Positions 37,155-47,460 of a stretch of 64,000 nucleotides of DNA are shown here, piece by piece. Position 1 is the stretch's first letter; every line of letters starts with the position of its first letter. The translations under genes and the position numbers were made by a program. The notes under the pieces are model-generated. The model saw nothing but the letters and a program-made list of their open reading frames with translations, was not told the DNA's origin and ran no database searches. Source of the stretch: Alphaproteobacteria bacterium (GTDB lineage: Bacteria; Pseudomonadota; Alphaproteobacteria; Sphingomonadales; Emcibacteraceae); NCBI GenBank assembly GCA_030428615.1, contig JAUIDN010000014.1:27446-91445 (forward strand), in the 5' to 3' direction.

Positions 37155-39563
37155 ATGCGGTCTATATTCATTGTTTTTTCTTTTCTTATCTGTTCAATTG
37201 CGGTGGCCCAAGAAGAAGCCACTGTTGATGTCGACGGGTTAAGTGAACCCGTTGAAATCATAAAGGACAATTGGGGCGTATCTCACATTTATGCCCAAAA
37301 CCAGGCAGACCTGTTTTTTGCTCAAGGGTATAACGCAGCGCGTGACCGGCTCTTTCAGTTTGAAATATGGCGCAGAAAGGCAACCGGAACACTTGCTGAA
37401 ATCATGGGAAAAAAAGCGCTTGAACATGATAAGGGGGCACGACTTCTAAGATTCAGGAATGATTTAACCGCCGAACTTGCCCATTACCATGAAGATGGCA
37501 CAGAAATAATCACTTCATTTGTCGCGGGTGTAAATGCCTATATCCGCGAAACAGAAGAAAACCCTGACCTTCTTCCTTTTGAATTTAACGCACTTGGTAT
37601 AAAACCCGGTCGCTGGACACCAGAAATTGTCATATCCCGTCATAACGCGCTAACAGGTGGTATTTCCAACGAAATCATGCTCTCAAAAGCCATTACTGCT
37701 CTTGGAGCGGAAAAACTCAGGGAATATATGCCCTTCTACCGTGATACTTATCTTGCACCATTTGAAGGCATTGATTTATCCATTATAACGGATGACATTA
37801 TGGCTTCTTATCGTGCATCACGAAGTATGCCGACCTTTGAAGCAAGTGACTTGAAAAACCCGGACATGGCAAGTGCAATAAACATGTCCACCCCAATATA
37901 TGACGAGCATTTCTGGGATAATCCAATCGAAGGCATCAATAATGTCGGCAGCAATAACTGGGTCATCTCAGGCGATATGACTGCCAGTGGCAAACCAATA
38001 ATGGCAAATGATCCGCACCGCACGATCCAAAGCCCGTCTTTAAGGTATATGGTTCACTTGAATGCGCCTGCAGAGGATGGTAAACGGGGATGGAATGTCA
38101 TTGGCGGCGGCGAACCCGTTCTTCCCGGGGTGTCAATCGGTCACAACGAATATGGAGCCTGGGGTCTGACGATATTCCGGATTGATCAGGAAGATTTGTA
38201 TGTCTATAAAACCAATCCCGAAAACCCCAACCAATATTGGTATAAGGACCGTTGGGTTGATATGTTTAACGAGGAAACCACGATCAATGTAAAAGGCGAG
38301 GGAGTCGTAAAACAGACATTAAAATATTCCATACACGGGCCGATCATACATGAAGTCAAGGATTTAAACGTTGCATTCGGATTAAAGGCCGCATGGTTGG
38401 ATATTGGTGCAACACCTTATCTTGCCAGCCTTAGAATGGATCAGGCTGAAACATTTGAGGAATTTCGCGAAGCATGCAGCTTTTCAGGCCTTCCCGGCGA
38501 AAATATGGTCTGGGCTGACAAAAACGGTACAATAGGATGGCAATCTGTCGGATTAACCCCGGTTCGTTTTGGCTGGGACGGTAGTCTGCCAATCCCCGGT
38601 AATGGCGAATATGAATGGTCCGGGTATGTTCCTATTAAAAAAATGCCACATCTGACCAACCCCGAAGCAGGATGGTATGGTACAGCTAACCATCATAATG
38701 TTCCCAAGGGTTATCCAAATATTTTTTCTGACTTTTATTCGGACCCTGCTCGCTCTCAAAGGCTCATGGAAGTACTTAACGCAAGTAGGAAACATACGAT
38801 TACGGACAGCATGCATCTACAATATGACACCAAATCAATAAATGCTGAAAAAATCATCCCCTATATTAGTGAGCTGGATGTGCCGAAAAACCTTCGTGCG
38901 GCACAACAAATGCTTACCGACTGGGACCACATGATGGATCGGGATAGCGGTGCTGCGGCGATTTTTGACATCTGGGAGCAGGCAATGTTGGAACTCGTCA
39001 CTGCGAGGATTGTGCCTGACAGTGAAAGAAACAACGTGCCAAGGTTAAGCAAGCATAAATTGAAGGATTTTATCATGGCACCGCCGGAGATGTTTTTCGG
39101 AAAAAAACCGGAAACAACCCGCGATAATCTCATGGTCCGGGCGTTGGAAATCGCGGTTACCCATTTGAGCAACACATATGGAAACAAGATGAACGAGTGG
39201 GCATATGGTAAGATACACTACGCAAAAATAGTTCACCCCATGAACCATCTTGTCGGCGAAACGATGCAAGACCAAATAAATACAATAAGTCTGCCACGCG
39301 GTGGGGCGTCTAATACTTTAAATGCAAACGGCGGAAATAGCCGTCAACTGCATGGGGCAAGCTTTCGTATGATTGTCGATACCGCAAACTGGGATAACGC
39401 CGTTGGCACTAATTCCCCCGGACAATCGGGAGATCCGCGCAGCCCTCACTATAGGGATTTGTTTGAAAACTGGAATAAGGGGGACTATTTTCCAATGTAT
39501 TATTCAAAAGATAAAATCATGGAAAACTCTGGCGCCATTACCAATTTAGTGCCAAATAATTAA
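37155..39563 (+). CDS. Penicillin acylase-family Ntn hydrolase
   Basis: This 802-residue protein has a signal peptide (MRSIFIVFSFLICSIAVA) and the architecture of penicillin/AHL acylases: an alpha chain starting VDGLSEPVEIIKDNWGVSHIYA with QGYNAARDRLFQFE, a spacer, then the autocatalytic site GSNNWVISG where Ser266 would become the N-terminal nucleophile of the beta chain, followed by MANDPHR and PGVSIGHNEYGAWGLT. The C-terminal GQSGDPRSPHYRDL is the conserved end of the beta chain. It should hydrolyse amide bonds of acylated compounds such as acyl-homoserine lactones, beta-lactams or lipopeptides. GGGAGGTG precedes the ATG. It lies 102 bp after the thioredoxin-like gene. Confidence 0.95.
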   Translation: MRSIFIVFSFLICSIAVAQEEATVDVDGLSEPVEIIKDNWGVSHIYAQNQADLFFAQGYNAARDRLFQFEIWRRKATGTLAEIMGKKALEHDKGARLLRFRNDLTAELAHYHEDGTEIITSFVAGVNAYIRETEENPDLLPFEFNALGIKPGRWTPEIVISRHNALTGGISNEIMLSKAITALGAEKLREYMPFYRDTYLAPFEGIDLSIITDDIMASYRASRSMPTFEASDLKNPDMASAINMSTPIYDEHFWDNPIEGINNVGSNNWVISGDMTASGKPIMANDPHRTIQSPSLRYMVHLNAPAEDGKRGWNVIGGGEPVLPGVSIGHNEYGAWGLTIFRIDQEDLYVYKTNPENPNQYWYKDRWVDMFNEETTINVKGEGVVKQTLKYSIHGPIIHEVKDLNVAFGLKAAWLDIGATPYLASLRMDQAETFEEFREACSFSGLPGENMVWADKNGTIGWQSVGLTPVRFGWDGSLPIPGNGEYEWSGYVPIKKMPHLTNPEAGWYGTANHHNVPKGYPNIFSDFYSDPARSQRLMEVLNASRKHTITDSMHLQYDTKSINAEKIIPYISELDVPKNLRAAQQMLTDWDHMMDRDSGAAAIFDIWEQAMLELVTARIVPDSERNNVPRLSKHKLKDFIMAPPEMFFGKKPETTRDNLMVRALEIAVTHLSNTYGNKMNEWAYGKIHYAKIVHPMNHLVGETMQDQINTISLPRGGASNTLNANGGNSRQLHGASFRMIVDTANWDNAVGTNSPGQSGDPRSPHYRDLFENWNKGDYFPMYYSKDKIMENSGAITNLVPNN

Positions 39564-39593
39564 GCTCATTATTTAAAGTAAAAAATTAATAAA

Positions 39594-40217
39594 ATGGATA
39601 AAAACATTAAAAATATTGAAAAAATAACCTTTCATGATTATGGAAACAAAGCAGAAAAGTTCTGGGAAAATACCAAAGATCATGATGTGACACAAAATTA
39701 TGATGCTTTTTTGGCACCATTTGGCGACAGATCAAGGCTCGATATTCTTGATTTCGGTTGCGGACCGGGTAGGGATATCGCGTTCTTTAAATCAATTGGA
39801 CACAATCCTGTGGGACTTGATGGAACACTAGAATTTTGCGAGATGGCACGGGAAAATACCGGATGTACTGTTCTCCTTCAATCCTTCAGTAAACTTGATC
39901 TTGAAGAAAACAGTTTCGATGGTGTTTTTGCAAACGCTTCCATGTTCCACGTGCCTAGTGTCAATTTACCCAAAGTTCTTACTGATCTTTACCGTGCAAT
40001 ACGACCGGGCGGCATTCTTTTTACATCGAATCCTCGGGGAGAAGGAGAAGGGTGGTCAACACCCACAAGATACGGCAATTTTATGCAATTCGATCAATCG
40101 CTCGAATATCTTGAAAATGCGGGCTTTAAGTTGATTAACCATTATTATCGCCCGCCGGATCTTCCACGCGAAGAGCAGAAATGGCTGGCCATGGTAAGCC
40201 GGGTTGAAAAGAATTAA
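39594..40217 (+). CDS. Class I SAM-dependent methyltransferase
   Basis: The 207-residue protein has the SAM-binding motif I (ILDFGCGPGRDIAFF), an acidic residue after strand 2 (GLDGTLEFCE), and the later FDGVFANASMFHVP and LYRAIRPGGILFTS segments of the Methyltransf_11/25 type. Substrate unknown. It starts 30 bp after the acylase gene without a clear ribosome-binding site, so it may be co-transcribed and modify a related compound. Confidence 0.88.
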   Translation: MDKNIKNIEKITFHDYGNKAEKFWENTKDHDVTQNYDAFLAPFGDRSRLDILDFGCGPGRDIAFFKSIGHNPVGLDGTLEFCEMARENTGCTVLLQSFSKLDLEENSFDGVFANASMFHVPSVNLPKVLTDLYRAIRPGGILFTSNPRGEGEGWSTPTRYGNFMQFDQSLEYLENAGFKLINHYYRPPDLPREEQKWLAMVSRVEKN

Positions 40218-40300
40218 GAAAATTCGCGCAATCATTAATCGAATGTTTAAAATTCACCCTTATTATACGGCAAAAATGGACTAGCCGTACTGAAGAATGA

Positions 40301-41746
40301 ATGAATTTTCTTATTGATCTGGCAACGCTGAATAGTGTTAGTGCCACCTTTTATACAATACTGCTCACGCTGCTCTTTATATTCTGGCAACGAAACAGGG
40401 ATATTGAGGCGATCATTTGGTGGTGCGGCTTCCCATTTTTTCGACTTATAAACAGCCTTATTTCTTCTGACTCCGTAGATTATGATTTTCAGATGATCGT
40501 GTATTTGGGCAATATGTCTGTGGTTGTCTCCGACACATTTCTTCTTATTGGATGCTTAAAATTTACCAATTCGAGAGTCCCGTGGAACACAATTGCGGTT
40601 TATTTGCTCTTTTTTATAATTACGTGCGGATATCAATATTACGACAATGCCGGATTGGCCAATCGGGCCCGGGCCATGGTAGTTTTTGACATCATTCCAA
40701 TTACAGCTTCTATATATGCGCTTTCTTTACTACAGAATAAACGTTATATGATTGAGAAGTTTTTCTCTATATTTTGGTCGGCTTTCCAGATTGGCATATT
40801 CGTTTTCTGGATTCTGATTGACTTTCAATTTGAAGATCCTAAATATTTTGTAATCGTCCCTATTAGCCTTTTCTTTATCTACCTAAGTCACATATTCATT
40901 ACATTTGGCCTGATCATTCTTACGATTGCCAAACGGCGGTCCATGTTAGTGGATGAGATAGAGCACCAGCAGGAACTTGAAGAAACACTTGAATCTGCTT
41001 TGGAAACAGCAAGGAAGGCCAACGATGAAAAAAGTCTTTTCCTTGCCAATATGAGCCACGAGCTTCGAACGCCTTTAAATGCCATTATCGGTTTTTCTGA
41101 AAGTCTGAAGCTCGGACTTTACGGACCGTTAAACGACAAGCAAAAAGAGTATATAGAAAATATTTATGGGGGTGGAGAGCTGCTGCTTAAACTGATCACC
41201 GACCTTCTTAACCTTTCCAATATTGAGGAGGGGAAGGTTGAAGTGAAACCGGAAGAAGTCAATCTCAATATGGTCTTTTCAAAAACACTCCCGCTGCTTA
41301 GGGAAATCACAGGGAAGAATAATGACCGATTAATCATCAACAATGAACTGGAAGGTCGTGGTGAATCCGCTGCCGTCTTTATCGACCAGATCAGAACCAA
41401 ACAAATCCTCATTAATTTTGTTTCAAACGCGGTTAAATACAGCGTGCCAGAATCAGAGATTAAGATTGATGTATGTGAATACGATGATGCTTATTTCCGC
41501 ATTAGTGTTAGCGATAAAGGAATGGGGATAAGTGAAGATCAATATGATAATATCTTTGAACCCTTTAACAGAGCGGGTAACGACAATTCCAAAATTGAGG
41601 GTGTTGGCGTTGGGCTTTCTATCGCAAAAACATTAATCGAAGCAATGGGCGGGCAAATCGGTTTTGATAGCGAAGTAAACGTTGGGTCAACATTCTGGAT
41701 TAACGTTCCCAAACCGATGCAACGACAGCTACCAATGGATATATGA
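40301..41746 (+). CDS. Membrane histidine kinase A (7TM-like sensor - HisKA - HATPase_c)
   Basis: The 481-residue protein has six to seven membrane segments in the first 210 residues without a large periplasmic loop, then a short coiled coil, HisKA with phosphorylatable H253 (NMSHELRTPLNAIIGFSE) and an ATPase domain with INFVSNAVKYS, DKGMGISEDQ and GVGVGLSIAKT. It is the first of two tandem paralogs; its TGA is one base before the ATG of the second, so translation is probably coupled. No response regulator is adjacent. Confidence 0.9.
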   Translation: MNFLIDLATLNSVSATFYTILLTLLFIFWQRNRDIEAIIWWCGFPFFRLINSLISSDSVDYDFQMIVYLGNMSVVVSDTFLLIGCLKFTNSRVPWNTIAVYLLFFIITCGYQYYDNAGLANRARAMVVFDIIPITASIYALSLLQNKRYMIEKFFSIFWSAFQIGIFVFWILIDFQFEDPKYFVIVPISLFFIYLSHIFITFGLIILTIAKRRSMLVDEIEHQQELEETLESALETARKANDEKSLFLANMSHELRTPLNAIIGFSESLKLGLYGPLNDKQKEYIENIYGGGELLLKLITDLLNLSNIEEGKVEVKPEEVNLNMVFSKTLPLLREITGKNNDRLIINNELEGRGESAAVFIDQIRTKQILINFVSNAVKYSVPESEIKIDVCEYDDAYFRISVSDKGMGISEDQYDNIFEPFNRAGNDNSKIEGVGVGLSIAKTLIEAMGGQIGFDSEVNVGSTFWINVPKPMQRQLPMDI

Positions 41747-41747
41747 G

Positions 41748-43166
41748 ATGGATGGACTTGACATAAATACCATGCAATTCATGAGCACTGCTATTCTTCT
41801 GGTGCTTTCCATACTTATGACTATTTTGTGGAATGAGAACAGGGAACAGCCCGGGGCCGGATACTGGTGTGCTTTTTCCGTATTATTGACGATTGATACT
41901 ATCATTTCCTGCTTCCCGGAAATTCGTAATATGGAAAGTGCAGTGTATTTCTTCAATATCGTTGCCAGTTACTTCTATTTTTTCCTGATGCTCGGATGCT
42001 TCAAATTTGTTGGCTTAAATATAAATAAATATTTTTTACTGTTACTTTTTCTCGGATGTGCCGCGTTAAATGGAATTGGCGCAATATTGGAATTGGAAGA
42101 TGGCGGGAGACGCTCAATCATTGTTGGCTTTAACACCATCGCATTGTTATTATCTTCTTACGCGGTAATAAGGTTAGATCAACGCGTCTATCTGATTGAG
42201 AAATATTTTCTTCTTATACTGCTCATTCTTCATCTTTTGATTCATGCATACTGGTTCTCGCTTGGATTTGATATTTCCAATACTAATGAAATATTATTCA
42301 CCAGAAGCGTGACGCCAATGTATATGTTGCTTATTCTAATTACGATAGCTCTCCTTCTTCTCACACTTGGCCAAATTCGTCACCAGCTTGAATTAACCCG
42401 TAATAAAGGTTTGAGGATTAGAGCAGCCCTTACGGACGCTGTGCGCGAAACCAATGTTGCAAACATTTCAAAATCCATTTTCCTCACCAATATGAGCCAC
42501 GAGCTCAGAACACCGCTCAATATAATTCTTGGTTTTTCCGAAGCGCTGAAAATGGGTGTAACCGGGCCGCTAAATGATAAACAGAAAAATTTTGTTGATA
42601 ACATCAATTTCGGCGGCAGGCGTCTTCTCGAACTTATAAATGACTTACTTTCCTTAAGTAACATTGAAGCGGGTAACCTTGAAATGACAATGGAAAAGAT
42701 ACCCATTGGCGATCTGGTCTCAGAAAGTAAAAATGAACTGGAGAAAATTGGAAAGAAATATTCCTGCGTCATTTATTTTGTAGATAACTTTGAGAGCGAT
42801 GAAAAAAATAATTACATATCTGCTAATCGCGACCGGTTATCGCAAATATTATTAGCCTTAGTGGATAATGCCGCCAAATATGGATCACGAAACGGATCAA
42901 TATGGCTAAATTCATTTATCCTCAATGAAAAATACGTCCGGATTACGATCAAGGATGAAGGGCACGGTATAGGCAAGGAAGAATTTCAAAATGTATTCAA
43001 ACCGTTCAACCGCGCGGGAATAGACAGTAAGGCCGTTGAGGGAACCGGAGCAGGCCTCGCTATCGTTAAAGGGCTTGTTGAAGCCATGAATGGTAAAATA
43101 AACTTCGAGAGCCGAAAAAGTTACGGCTCTACCTTCTGGATTGATCTCCCGTATTTTACCAACTAA
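41748..43166 (+). CDS. Membrane histidine kinase B, tandem paralog of kinase A
   Basis: The ATG at 41748 comes one base after the stop of kinase A; the frame extends upstream to 41682 inside that gene, but the restart is more natural. The 472-residue protein has the same layout: several N-terminal membrane segments, HisKA with H251 (NMSHELRTPLNIILGFSE), then ATPase motifs ALVDNAAKYGS, DEGHGIGKEE and GTGAGLAIVKG. The sensor halves are much more diverged than the kinase halves, which suggests different signals feeding a common output, perhaps as a heterodimer. The stop overlaps the stop of the convergent serine hydrolase gene. Confidence 0.88.
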   Translation: MDGLDINTMQFMSTAILLVLSILMTILWNENREQPGAGYWCAFSVLLTIDTIISCFPEIRNMESAVYFFNIVASYFYFFLMLGCFKFVGLNINKYFLLLLFLGCAALNGIGAILELEDGGRRSIIVGFNTIALLLSSYAVIRLDQRVYLIEKYFLLILLILHLLIHAYWFSLGFDISNTNEILFTRSVTPMYMLLILITIALLLLTLGQIRHQLELTRNKGLRIRAALTDAVRETNVANISKSIFLTNMSHELRTPLNIILGFSEALKMGVTGPLNDKQKNFVDNINFGGRRLLELINDLLSLSNIEAGNLEMTMEKIPIGDLVSESKNELEKIGKKYSCVIYFVDNFESDEKNNYISANRDRLSQILLALVDNAAKYGSRNGSIWLNSFILNEKYVRITIKDEGHGIGKEEFQNVFKPFNRAGIDSKAVEGTGAGLAIVKGLVEAMNGKINFESRKSYGSTFWIDLPYFTN

Positions 43167-44725
43167 TCTTCGGCAACTTTTGAAAAATCAAGATCATGGA
43201 AATCATAGCTGAAATCAGTAAGTGGTGAAATTGCCTTCATTTTCATACCATTCACTTTACCTTCGAAATCTGTACTGAACATTGCATACGCGTCTGCGTT
43301 AAAGCTACGGTCATCCCAAATTACTTTAAAAGTGTTGAACTTGAAGGGTGTCATTTTACCTTTCAGTTTCTTCGATCTTAGTGATGTGAAATATAGACCA
43401 TCTTTATTTTCACTTATCGTCACATCACCAAACCAGGGGTCACGAAATGTACCCATATAATCTGTCAATGGCAGTAACGCTTCCTCGTCCGCATCTGCAC
43501 CTTCCTCCGCAACCTGAGAGGCGGCACTGGCAATATTACGGTTTCTTATTTCTTCATAGCGATCCGTCCAATCCACATCCCCGGCATCAAGATATGTTTG
43601 CAGAATAATCTCCATAATCGCCCGCATAGCGGAACCGTTTTCCTGGTTTGTAAAAACAACAATGCCCAAGTGTTCTTTCGGTATCATCACGATATAGGTC
43701 ACCATACCAAGCAATCCGCCGGTATGTGAAACATGCTTTAGACCATGATAATCCTTAAGCCTGAATCCAAGACCATATGCCGTAAAATTTGTACCATGCC
43801 AATTTTTATCGGTATCGCTAATCCGCATGATTGTCTGTGGACGCCACATTTCTTCATGTTGCTTTTTGCTCATAAGACCCGCACCATCGTTAAGATGCAT
43901 GTTTAACCAATTCATCATTGCGCGTGCACTGCACTGTATTCCACCGGCCGCAGCGATCACCATTGGCTCACCTTCTTCGTTAAGACGTCCCGCCCTTCTT
44001 AATCCGCCGTCGACTATAACGTGGGGAATGGCAATGTTATTATCATCAGAGAGATTAGTAATATCAGCATGACACCCGGACCCCATTGCGAGCTGGTTCA
44101 TAATGCGACTGTCAACAAATTCCTCGTAACTTACCCCTGCTGCGGCTGCTATTACTTCCCCGGCAACTACATAAAGCAAATTGTCATAGGCATATGCGGT
44201 TCTAAACCCGCTGACCATCTTAAGATAACGGGCGTTATGAATTATTTCCTCCCGCGTCACGAATGTGGATGGCCAGAACATCAAATCTCCAGCGCCCAGT
44301 CCCATACCACTTCTATGTGTTAATAGATCACGTATGGTGAATTCCCTGGTCACCCATGGATCCATAAGCCGGAAATCCGGTAGAAAGTCTATTACCTTGT
44401 CGTCCCACTCCAACACACCATCATCCACTAAAATTGCAAGCGCGGCCGCAGTAAAAGCCTTGCTGTTTGATGCAATTGCGTACAAAGTATCACCATCCAC
44501 TTTGGCATCTTTTCCCACCTCACGAACGCCATATCCTTTCAAATGCTGGATATCGCCGTCCTTGATGATGCCTACCGCAATGCCCGGAATATCAAAAACA
44601 CTCATGGCTTTTTCAACATATTGATCAAGCTGCTCTTCCGTCAGATCCGCCGAATTGGCAATAAAGGGCATAAAAAATATAAATGTGGCAATAACGGCGC
44701 GCAATTTGAATGATGTAACTTTCAT
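43163..44725 (-). CDS. Beta-lactamase-family serine hydrolase with DUF3471-like tail
   Basis: The ATG at 44725 behind GAGGAAC gives a signal peptide (MKVTSFKLRAVIATFIFFMPFIANSA); the frame extends upstream but without a good start. The 520-residue protein has the serine-hydrolase/class C triad: S86-N-S-K89, Y180-D-N182 and HTGG at 334-337. Residues after about 420 form a DUF3471-like beta domain (LTDYMGTFRDPWFGDVTI...). Such proteins act in the periplasm as esterases, D-peptidases or peptidoglycan-related hydrolases. It is divergent from the five-receptor array and convergent, with overlapping stops, with kinase B. Confidence 0.9.
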   Translation of the reverse strand: MKVTSFKLRAVIATFIFFMPFIANSADLTEEQLDQYVEKAMSVFDIPGIAVGIIKDGDIQHLKGYGVREVGKDAKVDGDTLYAIASNSKAFTAAALAILVDDGVLEWDDKVIDFLPDFRLMDPWVTREFTIRDLLTHRSGMGLGAGDLMFWPSTFVTREEIIHNARYLKMVSGFRTAYAYDNLLYVVAGEVIAAAAGVSYEEFVDSRIMNQLAMGSGCHADITNLSDDNNIAIPHVIVDGGLRRAGRLNEEGEPMVIAAAGGIQCSARAMMNWLNMHLNDGAGLMSKKQHEEMWRPQTIMRISDTDKNWHGTNFTAYGLGFRLKDYHGLKHVSHTGGLLGMVTYIVMIPKEHLGIVVFTNQENGSAMRAIMEIILQTYLDAGDVDWTDRYEEIRNRNIASAASQVAEEGADADEEALLPLTDYMGTFRDPWFGDVTISENKDGLYFTSLRSKKLKGKMTPFKFNTFKVIWDDRSFNADAYAMFSTDFEGKVNGMKMKAISPLTDFSYDFHDLDFSKVAED

Positions 44726-45064
44726 TTGTTCCTCTATATTTTGGTAAAATTTTAATCTGTAGAGTAATATGTCTCGTATAAAAACGAAAGCAAAAGTAAT
44801 CTGATTATGCAAAATACAAAATCTTGATTAGAACGAAAAAATTATTTTTTTAACAGGTTTTTACACGCTAAGCCGTATCATTAATACAAGTGATTATTAT
44901 TCTTAATAGCGGCATGGCATCTTTAAGGTATTATTATGAACTTTCCATAACAAAAAATAAGTAACAAAAACGTTATTAGATATGCGTTGTGGTGACAAAA
45001 AATTAATCTATATTATGATATAACATAAATAATAAAATACATAAATTCTAGGGATCTAACACAT
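44726..45064. promoter_or_regulatory. AT-rich divergent region upstream of the receptor array
   Basis: This 339-bp spacer drives the serine hydrolase leftwards and the receptor array rightwards. TTGTGG at 44987-44992 and TATTAT at 45011-45016, 18 bp apart, are a plausible but weak promoter for the array. AGGGA precedes the array ATG by 10 nt. No ORF or clear hairpin was found. Confidence 0.35.
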
Positions 45065-47323
45065 ATGGCAAGCCAAAAACACCTGACAGCCATCAAAAAA
45101 ACTTTTCCAACTTTGTTGATTTCAACAGCCATTTTTACAATTGGTGTAAATATGGCAATGGCAGCACAAACTGTCACGTCGACTGAAGATGCTTCTGTTG
45201 TTACTTACGAGCGCGATTTCTTTGATCAATATGCGCCTGTAACGCTCCTTGACATGTTGCAACGTGTTCCCGGTGTCCCCGAAATTTTGAATGAAAACAG
45301 GCGCCAACGCGGCGGCGGAGGCGGCGGTGCCAATAACCGCGCCGAAAGAGGTTTTGGATCCGGCGGAGATCAGATTCTGATCGATGGAAAACGTCTCGCC
45401 GGAAAATCAAACAACATTGACGATACACTTGGGCGTATTTCTGCCGATCAGGTAGAGAGGGTTGAACTCATCCGCGGCGCATCTAGCGGACTTGATGTGC
45501 AAAGTCAGGGACTGGTAATCAATATTATTCTGGCGGCAGGTGCAAGTACATCAACAACATTCTGGAAGGTAACAAGCGAAACAAAGGTTGGACATGAAGC
45601 GGGCTTGGAATTTCTGGTATCACATAGCGGTTCAACAGGGAATTTAGATTATACAGTTAGTGGTGAAAGAACGAGTAACAACGGATACTTCGATAGAACC
45701 GATACCATATTTGACGCCGTTGGCAATCAAACAGGCGTTAAGAAAATCGATCCTGAATTTAATTTCAGGGGCTTTAATCTTAATACCAACCTCGCATACA
45801 ATTTTGAAAGTGGAGCAGTGCTGAGACTTAATGGTCTTTTCAAGCCCCAATCAATGAAAGGGGAGGAAATCAGAATAGAAACAGGGGACGATCCGGAAGA
45901 TGTACTTTGGAACACAAAAAGAGATTCTGATGAATGGGAATTGGGTGGCGATTATTCGCAAAACCTAGGATCTTTGGGAAATTTAAAGGTCTTGTTCGTT
46001 GTCAATCAGGAAAAATCCGATGATACAGTTGATAGGTTCCTTGGGACGCCGGGTGTGCCGCAATTTCAAAATAAAACGGAAATTGAAATCGAAAATAAAA
46101 GAGAGAAAATATTCCGGGCGTCCCTTACAAAAGGAATATTTGAATCCCAGACTATTGAAATTGGCGGGGAAGCAGCCATTAATAATTTCGACAAACAGTT
46201 CCAATTATTCGACCGGGATGCTGAATCTGATCCATTACTTTTTCAACAAGATGAATCGGATAATGTAAAAATTAAAGAAAACCGTTATGAGGTCTTCGCT
46301 CATCACACTTATAACCATTCAAGTAATCTGGTAATTCAATCCTCATTGACAACCGAATTTTCAAAAATAGTTGCTGACAATATATTGCCTGATGGTGGCA
46401 TATCCCGCAGAGATACAAGTTTTACTTTTTTCAAACCACGTGTAAATATTCGTTATGACGTGACAAATCGCGACCAACTGCGGGCAACTGTTGAACGAAA
46501 AGTCAGCCAACTTGATTTTGATAACTTTGTTGCGGAATTTGACCAGCGATCTGAACAGTTTCGTGTCGGAAATACAAATATCGTTCCTGAGCGTCTTTGG
46601 GAATTTAGTCTGGCATATGAACACAGACTGGCAAATGATGGTGGCTCAATTGTAATAGAACCGTTTTACAGACGATATACGGACTACATTACATTTGTTG
46701 ATTTTACAGAATATCAGGATTTCGGTGGCAACATTATCGACAGAGAAACATTTTTCGCACTCCCTCCGACCATTGCCCTAAGGGACATGATAGATGATCT
46801 TGGCTCCGGCTTTACAAGCGCATCGGGGAACGTTGATGAAGCAACATCATACGGAATTAACGTAAAAGGAAATCTTCGCCTAGGCTTTATCGGGCTTCCA
46901 CAAGCCACAGTCAGCGCAACATATAAATATGAAAATACAAATGTTGTCGATCAGTTCACAAGACTGGAGCGTGATTTCGAGCGCATTAATCCGCAGTCAT
47001 TTGATCTGGATTTTCGTCACGATATTACAGATATCGGATTTTCATATGGCTTTTCCCTTAGACACAGGACTGACGCCGCAACATACGATATACGATATTA
47101 CTGGCCCTTTAGCCCGCAATTCAATGTTCAGGCATTTGCAGAATATCAGCTTTTTGAGGGTATAAAATTAAGGGTCGAAGCAAAACAGCTCACCGGCAGA
47201 AGAGGCATTTCAAATCGGATCAACTATGTCGACCATATAAGGTTTGATGAAATCAGCAGCGTCGAACGACGTCGCACGGACGCACCGCAGGAAATCGAGG
47301 TCTCCATTCAGGGCACATTTTAA
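45065..47323 (+). CDS. TonB-dependent-receptor-like outer membrane protein, array paralog 1
   Basis: This 752-residue protein has a signal peptide ending MAMA-AQ and the shared plug: SVVTYERDFFDQYAPVTLLD, then MLQRVPGVPEIL, a Gly/Arg/Asn-rich insertion with five to six consecutive Gly (residues 78-97), RGFGSGGDQILIDGKRLAGK, RISADQVERVELIRGASSG and LDVQSQGLVINI. The remaining 580 residues are an outer membrane beta-barrel ending SIQGTF, with the C-terminal Phe. The plug matches the sphingomonad/alphaproteobacterial subfamily with FFxxYxPxTxLDM...PG...RGFG...ILIDG. The ligand is unknown. It is most like paralog 3. Confidence 0.88.
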   Translation: MASQKHLTAIKKTFPTLLISTAIFTIGVNMAMAAQTVTSTEDASVVTYERDFFDQYAPVTLLDMLQRVPGVPEILNENRRQRGGGGGGANNRAERGFGSGGDQILIDGKRLAGKSNNIDDTLGRISADQVERVELIRGASSGLDVQSQGLVINIILAAGASTSTTFWKVTSETKVGHEAGLEFLVSHSGSTGNLDYTVSGERTSNNGYFDRTDTIFDAVGNQTGVKKIDPEFNFRGFNLNTNLAYNFESGAVLRLNGLFKPQSMKGEEIRIETGDDPEDVLWNTKRDSDEWELGGDYSQNLGSLGNLKVLFVVNQEKSDDTVDRFLGTPGVPQFQNKTEIEIENKREKIFRASLTKGIFESQTIEIGGEAAINNFDKQFQLFDRDAESDPLLFQQDESDNVKIKENRYEVFAHHTYNHSSNLVIQSSLTTEFSKIVADNILPDGGISRRDTSFTFFKPRVNIRYDVTNRDQLRATVERKVSQLDFDNFVAEFDQRSEQFRVGNTNIVPERLWEFSLAYEHRLANDGGSIVIEPFYRRYTDYITFVDFTEYQDFGGNIIDRETFFALPPTIALRDMIDDLGSGFTSASGNVDEATSYGINVKGNLRLGFIGLPQATVSATYKYENTNVVDQFTRLERDFERINPQSFDLDFRHDITDIGFSYGFSLRHRTDAATYDIRYYWPFSPQFNVQAFAEYQLFEGIKLRVEAKQLTGRRGISNRINYVDHIRFDEISSVERRRTDAPQEIEVSIQGTF

Positions 47324-47460
47324 CGGTGTTTTAAATACATTATAATATTACATTTGATTATTTGTTTTAATTGTTTTATACCCGATTCACTCGCCTATAA
47401 AATTAAATTTGCATTCAAAAATATAGGCTTAAGGAAAATATATAAACGGGACAAAAGCAG

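Noticed and set aside
44813..45000. Small RNA gene in the AT-rich spacer upstream of the array
   Set aside because: No promoter-terminator pair or convincing hairpin could be identified.
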